Below, one piece after another: positions 1 to 7,859 of a DNA stretch of 46,237 bases. The first letter of the stretch is position 1. The number at the start of each line of letters is the position of its first letter. The DNA comes from Actinomycetota bacterium (GTDB taxonomy: Bacteria > Actinomycetota > CADDZG01 > WHSQ01). Location of the stretch: the NCBI GenBank assembly GCA_009377815.1, contig WHTI01000011.1:1-46237 (forward strand). The letters are read 5' to 3'. Made by a program: the position numbers and the translations under genes. The notes beneath the pieces are model-generated. The model made no database searches, was not told the origin of the DNA, and saw only the letters and a list, made by a program, of their open reading frames with translations.

Positions 1-1
1 G

Positions 2-796
2 ACCGCGGGGGAGCGGAGGCTCGGCCACAACGTCAACCTCGCCTACTTCGCCCAGCACCAGATCGAGGCGCTCGATCCCAAGAACCGGGTCATCGAGGAA
101 CTGTCCCGCGCGATCCCCCCCAAGATCGAGGTCAAGCCGCGCGATCTCCTCGGTCGTTTTCTCTTTTCCGGAGACGACACCGACAAGAAGGTCGCCGTTC
201 TCTCCGGTGGCGAGCGCACTCGACTTGCCCTCGCCAAGATGCTGGTAACGCCGGCCAACATGCTGTGCCTCGATGAGCCGACCAACCACCTCGACATCCA
301 GAGCCGCGACGTACTCGAGGATGCGCTCGTCGAGTATTCGGGCTCGATGCTCTTGATCACACACGACCGACACCTGATCCGCTCGGTCGCCGATCTCATC
401 TTCGAAGTTGTCGCCGGCAAGGTGAATGTGCACCACAGCGGCTACGAGGAATACCTTCGCACCCGGGAGCCGGAGATCCCAACCGCAGGACCGGCCACCG
501 CTGCCGCGGTACCGGAGGAGCCCGGGCTCTCGGCCAAGGAACGGCGCAAGCTCGCCGCCGAGCAGCGGGCCAAGACCAAGGTCTTCCGGGACAAGATCGC
601 CGGCATCGAGGCGAAACTCGACCGTCTCACCGCCGAGCAGTCCCGCATCGAAGGGGTCCTCGGCGATCCCGAGGCGTACACCCGCGGGGAGGACATCCCG
701 GCCCTCAGCCGGGACTACGAACAGGCCAAGAAGCGCATCGCGACCCTGGAAGCCGAATGGGAAGCCGCTTCCGGCGAACTAGAGGCTGCGGAATAG
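2..796 (+). CDS. ABC-F family ATP-binding protein, C-terminal part (5' end outside window)
   Basis: This is the 3' end of a gene whose reading frame is open from base 2. The 264 visible residues hold the second nucleotide-binding domain: an ABC signature LSGGERTRLALAKML, then Walker B LCLDEPTNHLD, then the H-loop region LLITHDRHL. The DEPTNHLD form and the absence of membrane segments are typical of ABC-F proteins, soluble twin-ATPase proteins that act on the ribosome (antibiotic resistance or translation factors) rather than as transporters. The last ~100 residues are charged and helical (KERRKLAAEQRAK and a heptad-like tail), matching the C-terminal coiled coil of Uup-type members. The first ATPase domain is off the window, so subfamily cannot be fixed. 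It ends 21 bp from the convergent MmgE/PrpD gene. Confidence 0.93.
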   Translation, partial: TAGERRLGHNVNLAYFAQHQIEALDPKNRVIEELSRAIPPKIEVKPRDLLGRFLFSGDDTDKKVAVLSGGERTRLALAKMLVTPANMLCLDEPTNHLDIQSRDVLEDALVEYSGSMLLITHDRHLIRSVADLIFEVVAGKVNVHHSGYEEYLRTREPEIPTAGPATAAAVPEEPGLSAKERRKLAAEQRAKTKVFRDKIAGIEAKLDRLTAEQSRIEGVLGDPEAYTRGEDIPALSRDYEQAKKRIATLEAEWEAASGELEAAE

Positions 797-817
797 CTTC
801 CCTCCCCCCTGAGTCGC

Positions 818-2215
818 CTACGAGTTAGGAGTGACCAACTCTTCTCGGAGGGCCTTCATGCTGTCGCAGCGCTCGAAGCCATGTACGAGTTCGATGATGG
901 TCAAGACCTGATCGTTATCGAGCACTCCCTCAACGTAGTCGCGGAATTTCTTGTCGAGTTCGTCGTCGGTCACTTCGAGGCCGTCGACGGGATCTCCCTT
1001 GGCATGGTTCGCGATGTAGGTCAGGGTCTTCCCTGTCCTGAGCGTCACCTCCATGCGGATCGGAGTGCCGATATCGCCCCTCGCTTCGATCCCGGGCTCG
1101 TAGAGCTTTGTTAGGGCCACGTCCTCGACGATCTCGATGCGGGCGGCCAGTTCTCGAACCGCCGGGTCTGCTATGCGATGACCGAGGAGCGATTCCGGTC
1201 CCAGGTCGTCGTAGATGAGGGAGGTCGCCATCAGGTAGGGCGCGCTACAGGAGGCAGCAACGGCGTTCGCATCGGCGTCGGTGTGATGTCCTATCACCGC
1301 GATGTCGTAGAGGGGATGGCTGACCGAGATGCTTGCAACGTCCTCCGCGGTCAACCCGTCTTCCCGTTTCAGCTTCTGCAACCCTTCGCGGGCCGGATGA
1401 GTCAGCTTGCAGCCGACGTAGGGCTTCAGGTAGTAGTCGAGGCACTCCCATACGTCACCGATATCTCTCGTGACCCGCTCGAGGTTGTTCGTTCCCCCGA
1501 GGGCATGAGCGAACCCTCCATCGCGCTCCAAGACGTCTGCGGGACCTTCGATCCCGGCCTGAGCCAACTCGACCGCGTAGATGCCGCTGGCCGCGGCTTG
1601 ACCCAAAGCGGCGGGTCTCCCAGAGGCGGACCACATGCCCACACCACCCACCGTTGCGGGGGCCAGGAGAGCGGCGTTTCCTATCGCGGCTTCCAACTGT
1701 TCGACGGACAAACCCCGGAGCTTGCCGATGGCTAAGGCCGTACCTATGGTGCCGACCGTTCCGTCCGTGTAGTGCCCGCGCGCCATGTGCTCCAGGCCGA
1801 TAGCGAAGTCGATCCGGAAGGAACACTCGGTGGCGGCCATCGCAGCAAGGATCACTTCCTCACCAGAACGGTCCTCGGCGATGCCAACCGTCAGAACGGC
1901 AGGGAGGAGGTTCTTTCCGGGATGGAACACCGATTTGTAGGAGCCTCCCGCGGAGTCGTTGCAATCCGCCCATGCTGCGTTGACGAACGCGGCATTCCTC
2001 AGCGACTGTGGGTTGGCCGCATCGCCCAGGGCGTACCGAACGTCTACGAAACCCTGCCCCGCGGCGAGGGTTCGGCCCAACTCCAGCCGACCTCCGAGGA
2101 TCGTGACGGCCAGGGACTCGAGGATGAGCTGCCTGCCCTCGTGGACGACGTCGGCTGGGAGGTCATCGAAGGTGACCTCGGTCATGAACTCCGCTAATTC
2201 TCTAGTTGTGCCCAT
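818..2215 (-). CDS. MmgE/PrpD family protein
   Basis: A 465-residue protein of the length and layout usual for the MmgE/PrpD family, which includes 2-methylcitrate dehydratase, cis-aconitate decarboxylase and iminodisuccinate epimerase. Seen: an N-terminal all-helical region with DVVHEGRQLILESLAVTILGG, the central glycine/alanine-rich segment GTIGTALAIGKLRGLS, and KPYVGCKLTHPAREGLQKLK, where the family keeps KPYP.C.. followed by His. The ATG at 2215 has a GGGAAG ribosome-binding site four bases upstream. Members act on hydroxylated or unsaturated di- and tricarboxylates, so a role in finishing a carboxylate intermediate of the local catabolic genes is possible, but the specific substrate is not readable. 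It is divergent from the broken alanine dehydrogenase gene. Confidence 0.9.
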   Translation of the reverse strand: MGTTRELAEFMTEVTFDDLPADVVHEGRQLILESLAVTILGGRLELGRTLAAGQGFVDVRYALGDAANPQSLRNAAFVNAAWADCNDSAGGSYKSVFHPGKNLLPAVLTVGIAEDRSGEEVILAAMAATECSFRIDFAIGLEHMARGHYTDGTVGTIGTALAIGKLRGLSVEQLEAAIGNAALLAPATVGGVGMWSASGRPAALGQAAASGIYAVELAQAGIEGPADVLERDGGFAHALGGTNNLERVTRDIGDVWECLDYYLKPYVGCKLTHPAREGLQKLKREDGLTAEDVASISVSHPLYDIAVIGHHTDADANAVAASCSAPYLMATSLIYDDLGPESLLGHRIADPAVRELAARIEIVEDVALTKLYEPGIEARGDIGTPIRMEVTLRTGKTLTYIANHAKGDPVDGLEVTDDELDKKFRDYVEGVLDNDQVLTIIELVHGFERCDSMKALREELVTPNS

Positions 2216-2296
2216 CCACTTCCCTAGTTAGGCTTTCGCTAGCGTAGATCACTAGTATCGCAGTTTCGGTCCCACGACAAGTAGTGAGATCGACTC

Positions 2297-3414
2297 GTGA
2301 GGGTCATCGGGGTGCCCCGAGAAGTGAAGGATCGTGAAGACCGGGTGGCTCTAACCCCGGCTGGAGCGCGCGAGCTGGTGTCCGAGGGTCACCAGGTGGT
2401 GGTGGAAAGGGGAGCCGGAGACGGTTCGAACTTCTACGACGACGAATACCGGTCGGCGGGGGCCGAGATAGTCGGCGAGGCCGAAAAGGTTTGGACCCGA
2501 GCCGAACTCGTCCTCAAGGTGAAGGAGCCGGTACCGGACGAGTACGGGTTCCTCCGAGACGGCCTGACGCTGTTCACCTACCTCCACCTGGCGGCGAATC
2601 GCCCCCTGACACTGGCCCTGGCAGAGTCCCGGACCACTGCGATCGCCTACGAAACCATCGTGGCTCGCGACGGGTCGCTTCCTCTCCTGACGCCGATGAG
2701 CGAGATGCGGGACGGATGGCGGCCATCATCAGTGCGGGTTTGCTGTTCCGGTCCAGCGGGGGGTCCGGGGTGCTCTTCCCTGGAGCCCCCGGCGTTCGTC
2801 GCGCGAGGGTTGTCGTGATCGGTGCGGGGGCAGCCGGGGTCAATGCCATGCGCGTGGCCCAAGGGCTCGAGGCGGAAGTCGTCGTCCTCGATAGGAACGT
2901 CGCTCGATTGCGAGAAGTGGACAGGATCTACCAGGGACGGGTCCAGACGCTCGCCTCCAACCACATGACCGTCGGGAAGGAGGTCGCTGATGCCGACGTG
3001 GTGATCGGAGCCGTTTTGGTCCCGGGAGCAGTCTCTCCGCGCGTTGTGGATCGCGAGACGATCGCAAGCATGAAGAAAGGCTCTGTCGTGGTTGATATCT
3101 CGATCGACCAGGGTGGGTGTTTCGAGACTTCTCGGATGACGACCCATTCGGACCCAACGTACGTTGAAGAGGGCATCCTTCACTACTGCGTAGGGAACAT
3201 GCCCGGAGCCGTACCGCAATCTTCGACCCACGCTCTTACCAACGCGACTTTGCCTTATGTCCAGGCACTGGCGGCGCGCGGCCTGAATGCCCTCCGCTCG
3301 GACGGTTGCTCGGCGGAGGGTCTCAACGTCTTCCGAGGCGTGGTAACGAACGAGTCCGTGGGGATCGCCCACGGACTCCCGTTCTTGGGGATCAAGGAGG
3401 CGCTCGCAAGCTAG
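2297..3414 (+). pseudogene. ald: Alanine dehydrogenase, interrupted by a one-base frameshift
   Basis: The GTG start at 2297 opens a frame encoding the N-terminal third of alanine dehydrogenase (IGVPREVKDREDRVALTPAG, EPVPDEYGFLRDGLTLFTYLHL), up to LLTPMSE at about 2704. The protein then continues in the -1 frame from about 2707 (AGRMAAIISAG), through the NAD-binding VVVIGAGAAGVNAM, to MPGAVPQSSTHALTNATLPY and a stop at 3412-3414. Joined, the two parts give about 372 residues, the normal family length, so one base is missing near 2705-2706 (GAG-AT-GCG). The enzyme interconverts L-alanine with pyruvate and ammonia using NAD. The rest of the reading frame is intact and conserved, so this is either a very recent mutation or a sequencing/assembly error. 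Nothing nearby looks like a programmed slippery site. Confidence 0.88.
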
Positions 3415-3530
3415 CTTGGGGTGCGAGTTGGCCATCTGCCGGCCGGGTAGCGACGCCCTTCCATCTTAAGGAGGTAGGGCTTACCCTTGGAGAGTCTTTT
3501 GACCTGCTCGAGGGGGAGGCTGGTACGGAA

Positions 3531-4013
3531 ATGTTACCAACAGGCCGTCAGTTACCGTTGTGGTTGCTAGCTTCCCCACTGATGGAGGGGCCGGTGACGG
3601 CACTCGAGCGAGGGCCCGTCGTCATTCACTTCTTCCCGCTGTCCTTCAGCGATGGGTGCCAGATCCAGAACCGGCGCTTCCAGCGAGCCTACCCAGACCT
3701 TGTCGCCATGGGCGCCGAAGTGTTCGGTATCAGCACAGACGCCCCAGAATTCCAAGCAGCGTTCTCCCAGATGCTTGGACTACCCTTCCCTTTGATCAGC
3801 GATCAAGACGGTCATGTCGCGTCGGCCTTCGGGGTCCTCCGAGACACGGAAACGGTGAGGGCGCATCGGGCGCTCTTCGTGATCGGGGTGGACAACTGGA
3901 TTATCGAAGCCTGGCAGTCTCCGAACGATCTCGAGGTCTTCCCCGACCCCGCGCTCGCGAAGAAAGCCCTTGAGTCGCGGGTTAGTGAATGGCCGACGCT
4001 CAAGGAAGTCTAG
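3531..4013 (+). CDS. Peroxiredoxin-like (AhpC/TSA family) protein
   Basis: About 160 residues with the thioredoxin fold of peroxiredoxins. Visible landmarks are GPVVIHFFPLSFSDGCQ, in which Cys43 is the peroxidatic cysteine in a P-x3-S-x2-C context, VFGISTDAPEF, and the conserved arginine in VRAHRALFVI. I see no second cysteine, so it looks like a 1-Cys BCP/AhpE-type enzyme that reduces peroxides. Start choice is uncertain. The frame is open back to 3306, but that overlaps the alanine dehydrogenase; ATG 3531 gives a family-length N terminus. A strong AAGGAGG lies at 3468-3474 with no in-frame ATG, GTG or TTG at the usual distance, so the true N terminus may be longer or altered. It lies on the same strand as the alanine dehydrogenase gene, 116 bp downstream. 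Confidence 0.8.
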   Translation: MLPTGRQLPLWLLASPLMEGPVTALERGPVVIHFFPLSFSDGCQIQNRRFQRAYPDLVAMGAEVFGISTDAPEFQAAFSQMLGLPFPLISDQDGHVASAFGVLRDTETVRAHRALFVIGVDNWIIEAWQSPNDLEVFPDPALAKKALESRVSEWPTLKEV

Positions 4014-4126
4014 GAATCGATGCCCACTGATCTTGGAACGCTTCCGTTAAGATAGGTAGGGACCAGGGTCAAGCTACTGAGTACCTTCTCCGCCCACAGG
4101 ATGGAAGTTAGTAGGGAGGACCGTAT

Positions 4127-4639
4127 TTGGACCAGATAGATCGTCAGATCACCGTCGGAGCTTCTGACATCCAGCTCCCTGATCCCCTGGATCTGCTCGC
4201 CTCATACGTCGATCTTGTGCGAGAGGATCTTGCTAAGGGTGAGATAGAGCGCGTGCTCAACTACCTGCGAACCATCTGTGTGATCGGAGCCCAGGTCGAG
4301 CAACAGCTCCGGCTCGGGATCGGTATCGGTCAGAACACGAGCAACGTCAAGCCGGCCGTCGCCGCTCAGACACGAAACCGGAGCGATAGTTCGGCTACCG
4401 GACTGGGCAGACCCCGGAGTCCCGAGTCTGCCGAACTCAGCCGCGCCATCCTCGAAGTACTTGGAGATCACTCTGGTCCGGTGACCCTTAAGGAGCTGAT
4501 GGAAGCTCTGGTCGAGCGGGGGGTACAGCTTCCCGGTCAGGGCAAAGCGGCCAATCTCATCGCCCATATGAACCGCATGTCCGAGATCGAGCGGGTCAAA
4601 CGAGGTCTCTACTCGTTAACCCGAGCCAGCGTCTCCTGA
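4127..4639 (+). CDS. Hypothetical protein with C-terminal winged-helix-like domain
   Basis: A 170-residue protein starting at TTG 4127, supported by GGGAGGA at 4114-4120 with six bases of spacing. The first ~80 residues are helical and acidic with no recognised motif. A Ser/Pro-rich linker (about 85-105) follows, then ~65 residues that look like a winged helix: ILEVLGDHSGPVTLKELMEA, GKAANLIAHMNRM and a wing-like RVKRGLYSLT end. Similar C-terminal modules occur in actinobacterial DNA-binding hypotheticals. The pattern suggests a DNA-binding or regulatory role, but no family name can be supported. It sits between the peroxiredoxin and the convergent 3-hydroxybutyryl-CoA dehydrogenase gene, in its own transcription unit. 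Confidence 0.75.
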   Translation: MDQIDRQITVGASDIQLPDPLDLLASYVDLVREDLAKGEIERVLNYLRTICVIGAQVEQQLRLGIGIGQNTSNVKPAVAAQTRNRSDSSATGLGRPRSPESAELSRAILEVLGDHSGPVTLKELMEALVERGVQLPGQGKAANLIAHMNRMSEIERVKRGLYSLTRASVS

Positions 4640-4650
4640 CCCCGGGACAC

Positions 4651-5505
4651 CTAGCCGTAGTCGTAGAAGCCTCTTCCTGCTTTCCGGCCGGTGAGGCCGG
4701 CCTGGACCATGCGCGAGAGGAGCGGCGGCGGCGAGTAGTGAGCCTCTCGGAACTCTTCGTAGAGGGACTCCGAAACCGCCATCACCGTGTCGAGTCCGAT
4801 GAGATCCGCCAAGGCCAGTGGCCCCATCGGATGTCTGCACCCTTCGATCATTCCTGTGTCGATGTCCTCGCTTGAGGCGAACCCTGACTCCACCATCCGT
4901 ATCGCCGACAGTAGGTAGGGGATCAGCAGAGCGTTGACCACGAAACCTGCCCGGTCCTGGCTTCTGATCACATTCTTTCCAAGGGTTTCCGATACGAACG
5001 CCTCCGCCCGACGGATGGTGGCTTCATCGGTCAACAGCGAAGGAACCAATTCGACGAGCGACATCACCGGCACCGGATTGAAGAAATGGATACCGATCAC
5101 GTTCCCGGGATTGGTGGTCTGAGCTGCAAGCTTCATGATCGGGATCGATGACGTGTTGGTCGCAAGGACGGTATCGGGGTCCGTGAGGACCTCGGCCAGT
5201 GTCGTGAAGAGCTCACGTTTACTGTTCTCTTCTTCGATGATCGCTTCGAAGATCATCGAAGCCGATACGAGGTGTTTCAGATCGGAAGAGAACGAGATCC
5301 TCGACATGATCTTCCCGGGGTCGCCTTCGAGTTTCCGCGCAGTGCGAGCGCGCTCTAGCGAGGCTCTGATCCGGTCCCGGCCAGACTCGAGTACCTCGAG
5401 GTCTTGATCCACTACGGCGACCTGAAGCCCCGCCCGCGCGCACACCTCGACGATCCCGGCCCCCATGGTTCCGCAGCCGATCACCCCTATGCTCTCGCCC
5501 GGCAT
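4651..5505 (-). CDS. 3-hydroxybutyryl-CoA dehydrogenase (3-hydroxyacyl-CoA dehydrogenase family)
   Basis: A 284-residue protein with the Rossmann NAD-binding motif GVIGCGTMGAGI at residues 7-18, the substrate/catalytic region ATNTSSIPI and HFFNPVPVMSLVELV, and the C-terminal dimerisation domain (RAGFVVNALLIPYL, HPMGPLALADLIGLD, ending GRKAGRGFYDY). This is the full length of the stand-alone enzymes (Hbd, FadB2, PaaH) that oxidise (S)-3-hydroxybutyryl-CoA or related acids to the 3-keto form with NAD(P). The ATG at 5505 has an AGGAGGA site. In this island it could act after glutaryl-CoA dehydrogenase and a crotonase encoded elsewhere. Its leader contains the left arm of the perfect inverted repeat at 5516-5553, so it is probably controlled together with the divergent gene at 5573. 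Confidence 0.92.
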   Translation of the reverse strand: MPGESIGVIGCGTMGAGIVEVCARAGLQVAVVDQDLEVLESGRDRIRASLERARTARKLEGDPGKIMSRISFSSDLKHLVSASMIFEAIIEEENSKRELFTTLAEVLTDPDTVLATNTSSIPIMKLAAQTTNPGNVIGIHFFNPVPVMSLVELVPSLLTDEATIRRAEAFVSETLGKNVIRSQDRAGFVVNALLIPYLLSAIRMVESGFASSEDIDTGMIEGCRHPMGPLALADLIGLDTVMAVSESLYEEFREAHYSPPPLLSRMVQAGLTGRKAGRGFYDYG

Positions 5506-5515
5506 ATTTGTCCTC

Positions 5516-5553
5516 CTACTGTTAGTTAGCTAACTCTTGCTAACTAACAGTAG
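5516..5553. promoter_or_regulatory. Perfect 15-bp inverted repeat, likely operator between divergent genes
   Basis: The arms CTACTGTTAGTTAGC (5516-5530) and GCTAACTAACAGTAG (5539-5553) are exact reverse complements around an 8-base spacer. Nested within is the 12-bp palindrome AGTTAGCTAACT (5524-5535). It fills most of the 67-bp gap between the minus-strand hydroxybutyryl-CoA dehydrogenase (start 5505) and the plus-strand SnoaL-like gene (start 5573). The TTAGC/GCTAA half-sites resemble those bound by MarR/SlyA-type dimers, but the regulator is not identified. As there is no T-run on either side, a terminator is unlikely. Confidence 0.7.
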
Positions 5554-5572
5554 TTGGTGATTAGATCGATGT

Positions 5573-6004
5573 ATGTCGGACCTGCAGGTTGTTAAAGGAT
5601 GGCTCGACTCGATCGATGCCCGAGAAGACGATTTCGCCAGATGGTTGGCGCCCGATGTTGCATGGTGGGCCCCGGGAGGCGCTGCTCAGGGAGCCGAGGA
5701 GGTCGCTGGATTCGTACGGGGCTTCATGGATGCCTTCCCGGATCTCGTCCACGTGATCCAGCGCAGCACGGTTATGGGCACGGTGGTTATCACCGAGATC
5801 GTCACCAGCGGCACGAACACAGGGCCGATCGCGAGCGCCGTGGGCCTGCTTCCTCCGACCGGAAGGACGATGTCCCTTCACTCCGTTGGCCTCTATGACG
5901 TGCAGGGCGGGGTGATCGTTGAAGGTCGCCTCTACTTCGACCAGGTCGAGATCACGAGTCAGTTGGATCTGGGGCCCGAGGTCATCCTCTCCTCGTATCA
6001 GTGA
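5573..6004 (+). CDS. SnoaL/NTF2-like fold protein (ester cyclase or dehydratase-like)
   Basis: A 143-residue protein with the cone-shaped NTF2/SnoaL pattern: an N-terminal helix (VVKGWLDSIDA), WLAPDVAWWAPGGAAQGAEEV, GFMDAFPDLVH, then a run of beta strands ending in VIVEGRLYFDQVEI. This superfamily covers polyketide cyclases, ketosteroid isomerases, dehydratases and orphan proteins, so the reaction cannot be assigned. ATG 5573 is 19 bases after the operator-like inverted repeat. Its stop overlaps the start of the next gene (GTGA, 6001-6004), so it is translationally coupled to the formamidase-family enzyme and probably acts in the same step or pathway. Confidence 0.82.
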   Translation: MSDLQVVKGWLDSIDAREDDFARWLAPDVAWWAPGGAAQGAEEVAGFVRGFMDAFPDLVHVIQRSTVMGTVVITEIVTSGTNTGPIASAVGLLPPTGRTMSLHSVGLYDVQGGVIVEGRLYFDQVEITSQLDLGPEVILSSYQ

Positions 6005-7038
6005 AGTCCCCGCACCACAATCGCTGGCATCCAGCGATCGAGCCGGCTCTGAGGACCTCACCCGGCCGGGTCGTCACTCTTCATGTGCCGGATGGAGCTT
6101 CCGGTCAAGTAACTGCGGATGCGATCAGGGCGGGCAAGCGCGACATTGATCTCGATAAGGTCCATCCACTCGTTGGTCCGATCTACGTCGAAGGTGTTCG
6201 CCCCGGAGACGTTCTTGAGGTCGAGATACTGCGGATAGGCACCCACGACTTCGGATGGACGGGGATCTTTCCAATGTCCGGAGGGCTCCTCAGCGACATG
6301 GTTGAAGAATCCGTCTTAGCCGGTTGGGATCTCTCGACGACTGGTGCCCGAACGGAGCTTCTTCCGGGCATCGAGGTTCCTCGGAGACCGAACGTCGGCG
6401 TCGTCGGGGTCGCTCCATCGCTGGAGCTGCTCGACGTCATCGCAGAACGTGAAGATCGCTTGTCTAAGGAAGGCGGTTGGATCCAGCGCCCATCGCCTGG
6501 GGGCGCGTTACCGGATAGCGAACCGTCTGCAAGCAAGGGTTTGCGCACGCTTGCGGCCCGGGAGATCGGTGGCAATCTAGACATACCCGAGCTCGGGGAA
6601 GGTTGCACCGTGTTGCTTCCCGTGCACGTTGACGGCGCGCTGTTTTCTCTGGGGGACGTGCATTTCAGTCAGGGCGACGGTGAATGTTTCGGTACCGGGA
6701 TCGAAACATCGGCCGAGATAGACGTGCGATTCCACGTTCGCCAGGACCCGACCTGGAAGGCGCCCTTCCCCGCTCTGATCTCGAAGCGGAAGCTTCAAGC
6801 CAACGAGAGGATCACGACGACCGGCCTGTCACTCGACGCGTATCAAGACGTAGGGATCGCGTTAAGAGAAGCGGTGTCTTCGATGATCGAATACCTCAAG
6901 GCCGAACAGGGCCTGTCTCTCCTTCAGGCGCAGCTCCTCATCAGTGTCTGCGCGTCGCTCAGCGTGAGCGTGGTCAACAATCCGCCATCGCCTGTCGTGA
7001 CGGCGAGCTTGCCGCTGGAGCTGTTTCGCCCGTCCTAG
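6001..7038 (+). CDS. Acetamidase/formamidase family amidohydrolase
   Basis: A 345-residue protein that starts at GTG 6001, overlapping the upstream stop by four bases. Family hallmarks are the N-terminal RWHPAIEPALR, GPIYVEGVRPGDVLEVEIL, PNVGVVGVAP, and HVDGALFSLGDVHFSQGDGE, which contains the family's signature acidic residues. FmdA/AmdA enzymes hydrolyse short amides (formamide, acetamide) to the acid plus ammonia. In this setting it could release ammonia or formate from an amide intermediate. The C-terminal third (LSLLQAQLLISVCASLSVSVV) is the usual end region of the family. Its TAG stop shares the CTAG tetranucleotide at 7035-7038 with the convergent SDR gene. Confidence 0.9.
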   Translation: MKSPHHNRWHPAIEPALRTSPGRVVTLHVPDGASGQVTADAIRAGKRDIDLDKVHPLVGPIYVEGVRPGDVLEVEILRIGTHDFGWTGIFPMSGGLLSDMVEESVLAGWDLSTTGARTELLPGIEVPRRPNVGVVGVAPSLELLDVIAEREDRLSKEGGWIQRPSPGGALPDSEPSASKGLRTLAAREIGGNLDIPELGEGCTVLLPVHVDGALFSLGDVHFSQGDGECFGTGIETSAEIDVRFHVRQDPTWKAPFPALISKRKLQANERITTTGLSLDAYQDVGIALREAVSSMIEYLKAEQGLSLLQAQLLISVCASLSVSVVNNPPSPVVTASLPLELFRPS

Positions 7039-7859
7039 AGATCCCCGCCTCCGGCGGTCTGAACCAATCCCCTGATGGCGAAGCCGCTGTCACAGGAGAT
7101 GATCGACCCAGTGATGGCCCTCGATCTTTGCGCCGACGCGAGCAGGACGTAGGGCCAGGTGAGGTCTTCAGTTGTCGGCACCTCGCCGAGCGGGATGTAC
7201 TGCTCGACTCCCGGGATCACCGACGGGACGCCGGCGGCATGCTCCAGGGTGTCGAGGCCCGACATCGAGGTTGCGGCCACGCCGGGCGCGACCCCGTTCA
7301 CCCTCACCTTGGGCGCCAGCTCAAAAGCCAGCTGCTTGATCACGCCAGCGATAGCGTGTTTAGACGATACGTAGAGCACGCCTCCACCGCCGGGATGGAA
7401 GCTCGAGTACGACCCCGTGAGGATCACGGATCCACCCGATGCCAGGAGGGCGGGTAGTGCGGCCTTAACCCCGAGCAGATAGCCCAAGACGTTTACGTCG
7501 TAGAGCTCGCGGAAGGCCGTGGAGATGCGTTCCGGTGGGATCTTCGCAAGAGGTGTATTGCGATCACCGATAGCGGCGTTCCCGATGAACGTGTCGAGCT
7601 TCCCGAACCGCTCGACGACATTTTCGACGATCGCCACGTTGTCTTCCCATGAGGTGACTGTTCCCGCCACGGTCATTACCTTGTCGCCGTGGGCTTCTCG
7701 GATCACTCGGAGCGCATCCTCGGAGCGATCGAGGATACCGACGCGGGCTCCCTCGGCAACGAATGTCTCAACGATCGCAGCACCGATTCCCGCAGCTCCT
7801 CCGGTCACCACTGCGGTCTGGCCTTCGAGCCACCCGGTCGGAGCACTTTGGGCGTTCAT
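7035..7859 (-). CDS. SDR oxidoreductase, cis-dihydrodiol dehydrogenase (BphB-like) type
   Basis: A 274-residue classical short-chain dehydrogenase: TGGAAGIG at residues 19-26 binds NAD, N123 lies in YDVNVLGYLLG, and the catalytic set is S150, Y163 and K167 in VLYVSSKHAI. The middle region (KLDTFIGNAAIGDR, INVxGY-type core, LAFELAPKVRVNGVAPG) reads like the BphB/HcaB subgroup that oxidises arene cis-dihydrodiols to catechols. That makes it a natural partner for the ring-hydroxylating dioxygenase at 17.8-19.7 kb, although it lies 10 kb away. ATG 7859 overlaps the stop of the isochorismatase-family gene by four bases, so the two are co-translated. Another 2-hydroxy or 3-hydroxy substrate is possible. 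Confidence 0.85.
   Translation of the reverse strand: MNAQSAPTGWLEGQTAVVTGGAAGIGAAIVETFVAEGARVGILDRSEDALRVIREAHGDKVMTVAGTVTSWEDNVAIVENVVERFGKLDTFIGNAAIGDRNTPLAKIPPERISTAFRELYDVNVLGYLLGVKAALPALLASGGSVILTGSYSSFHPGGGGVLYVSSKHAIAGVIKQLAFELAPKVRVNGVAPGVAATSMSGLDTLEHAAGVPSVIPGVEQYIPLGEVPTTEDLTWPYVLLASAQRSRAITGSIISCDSGFAIRGLVQTAGGGDL

Noticed and set aside
2690-2720. Programmed ribosomal frameshift in alanine dehydrogenase
   Set aside because: There is no slippery heptamer or obvious downstream structure, and the family does not use frameshifting.
2647-3435. Long minus-strand open frame (262 codons) opposite alanine dehydrogenase
   Set aside because: It has no family motifs, is Arg/His/Asp-rich as expected of a GC-rich shadow frame, and the plus strand encodes a clear enzyme.
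3306-3530. Upstream extension of the peroxiredoxin to 3306
   Set aside because: It would run through the end of the alanine dehydrogenase gene in another frame and adds no recognised domain; ATG 3531 gives a family-like length, though the true start remains uncertain.
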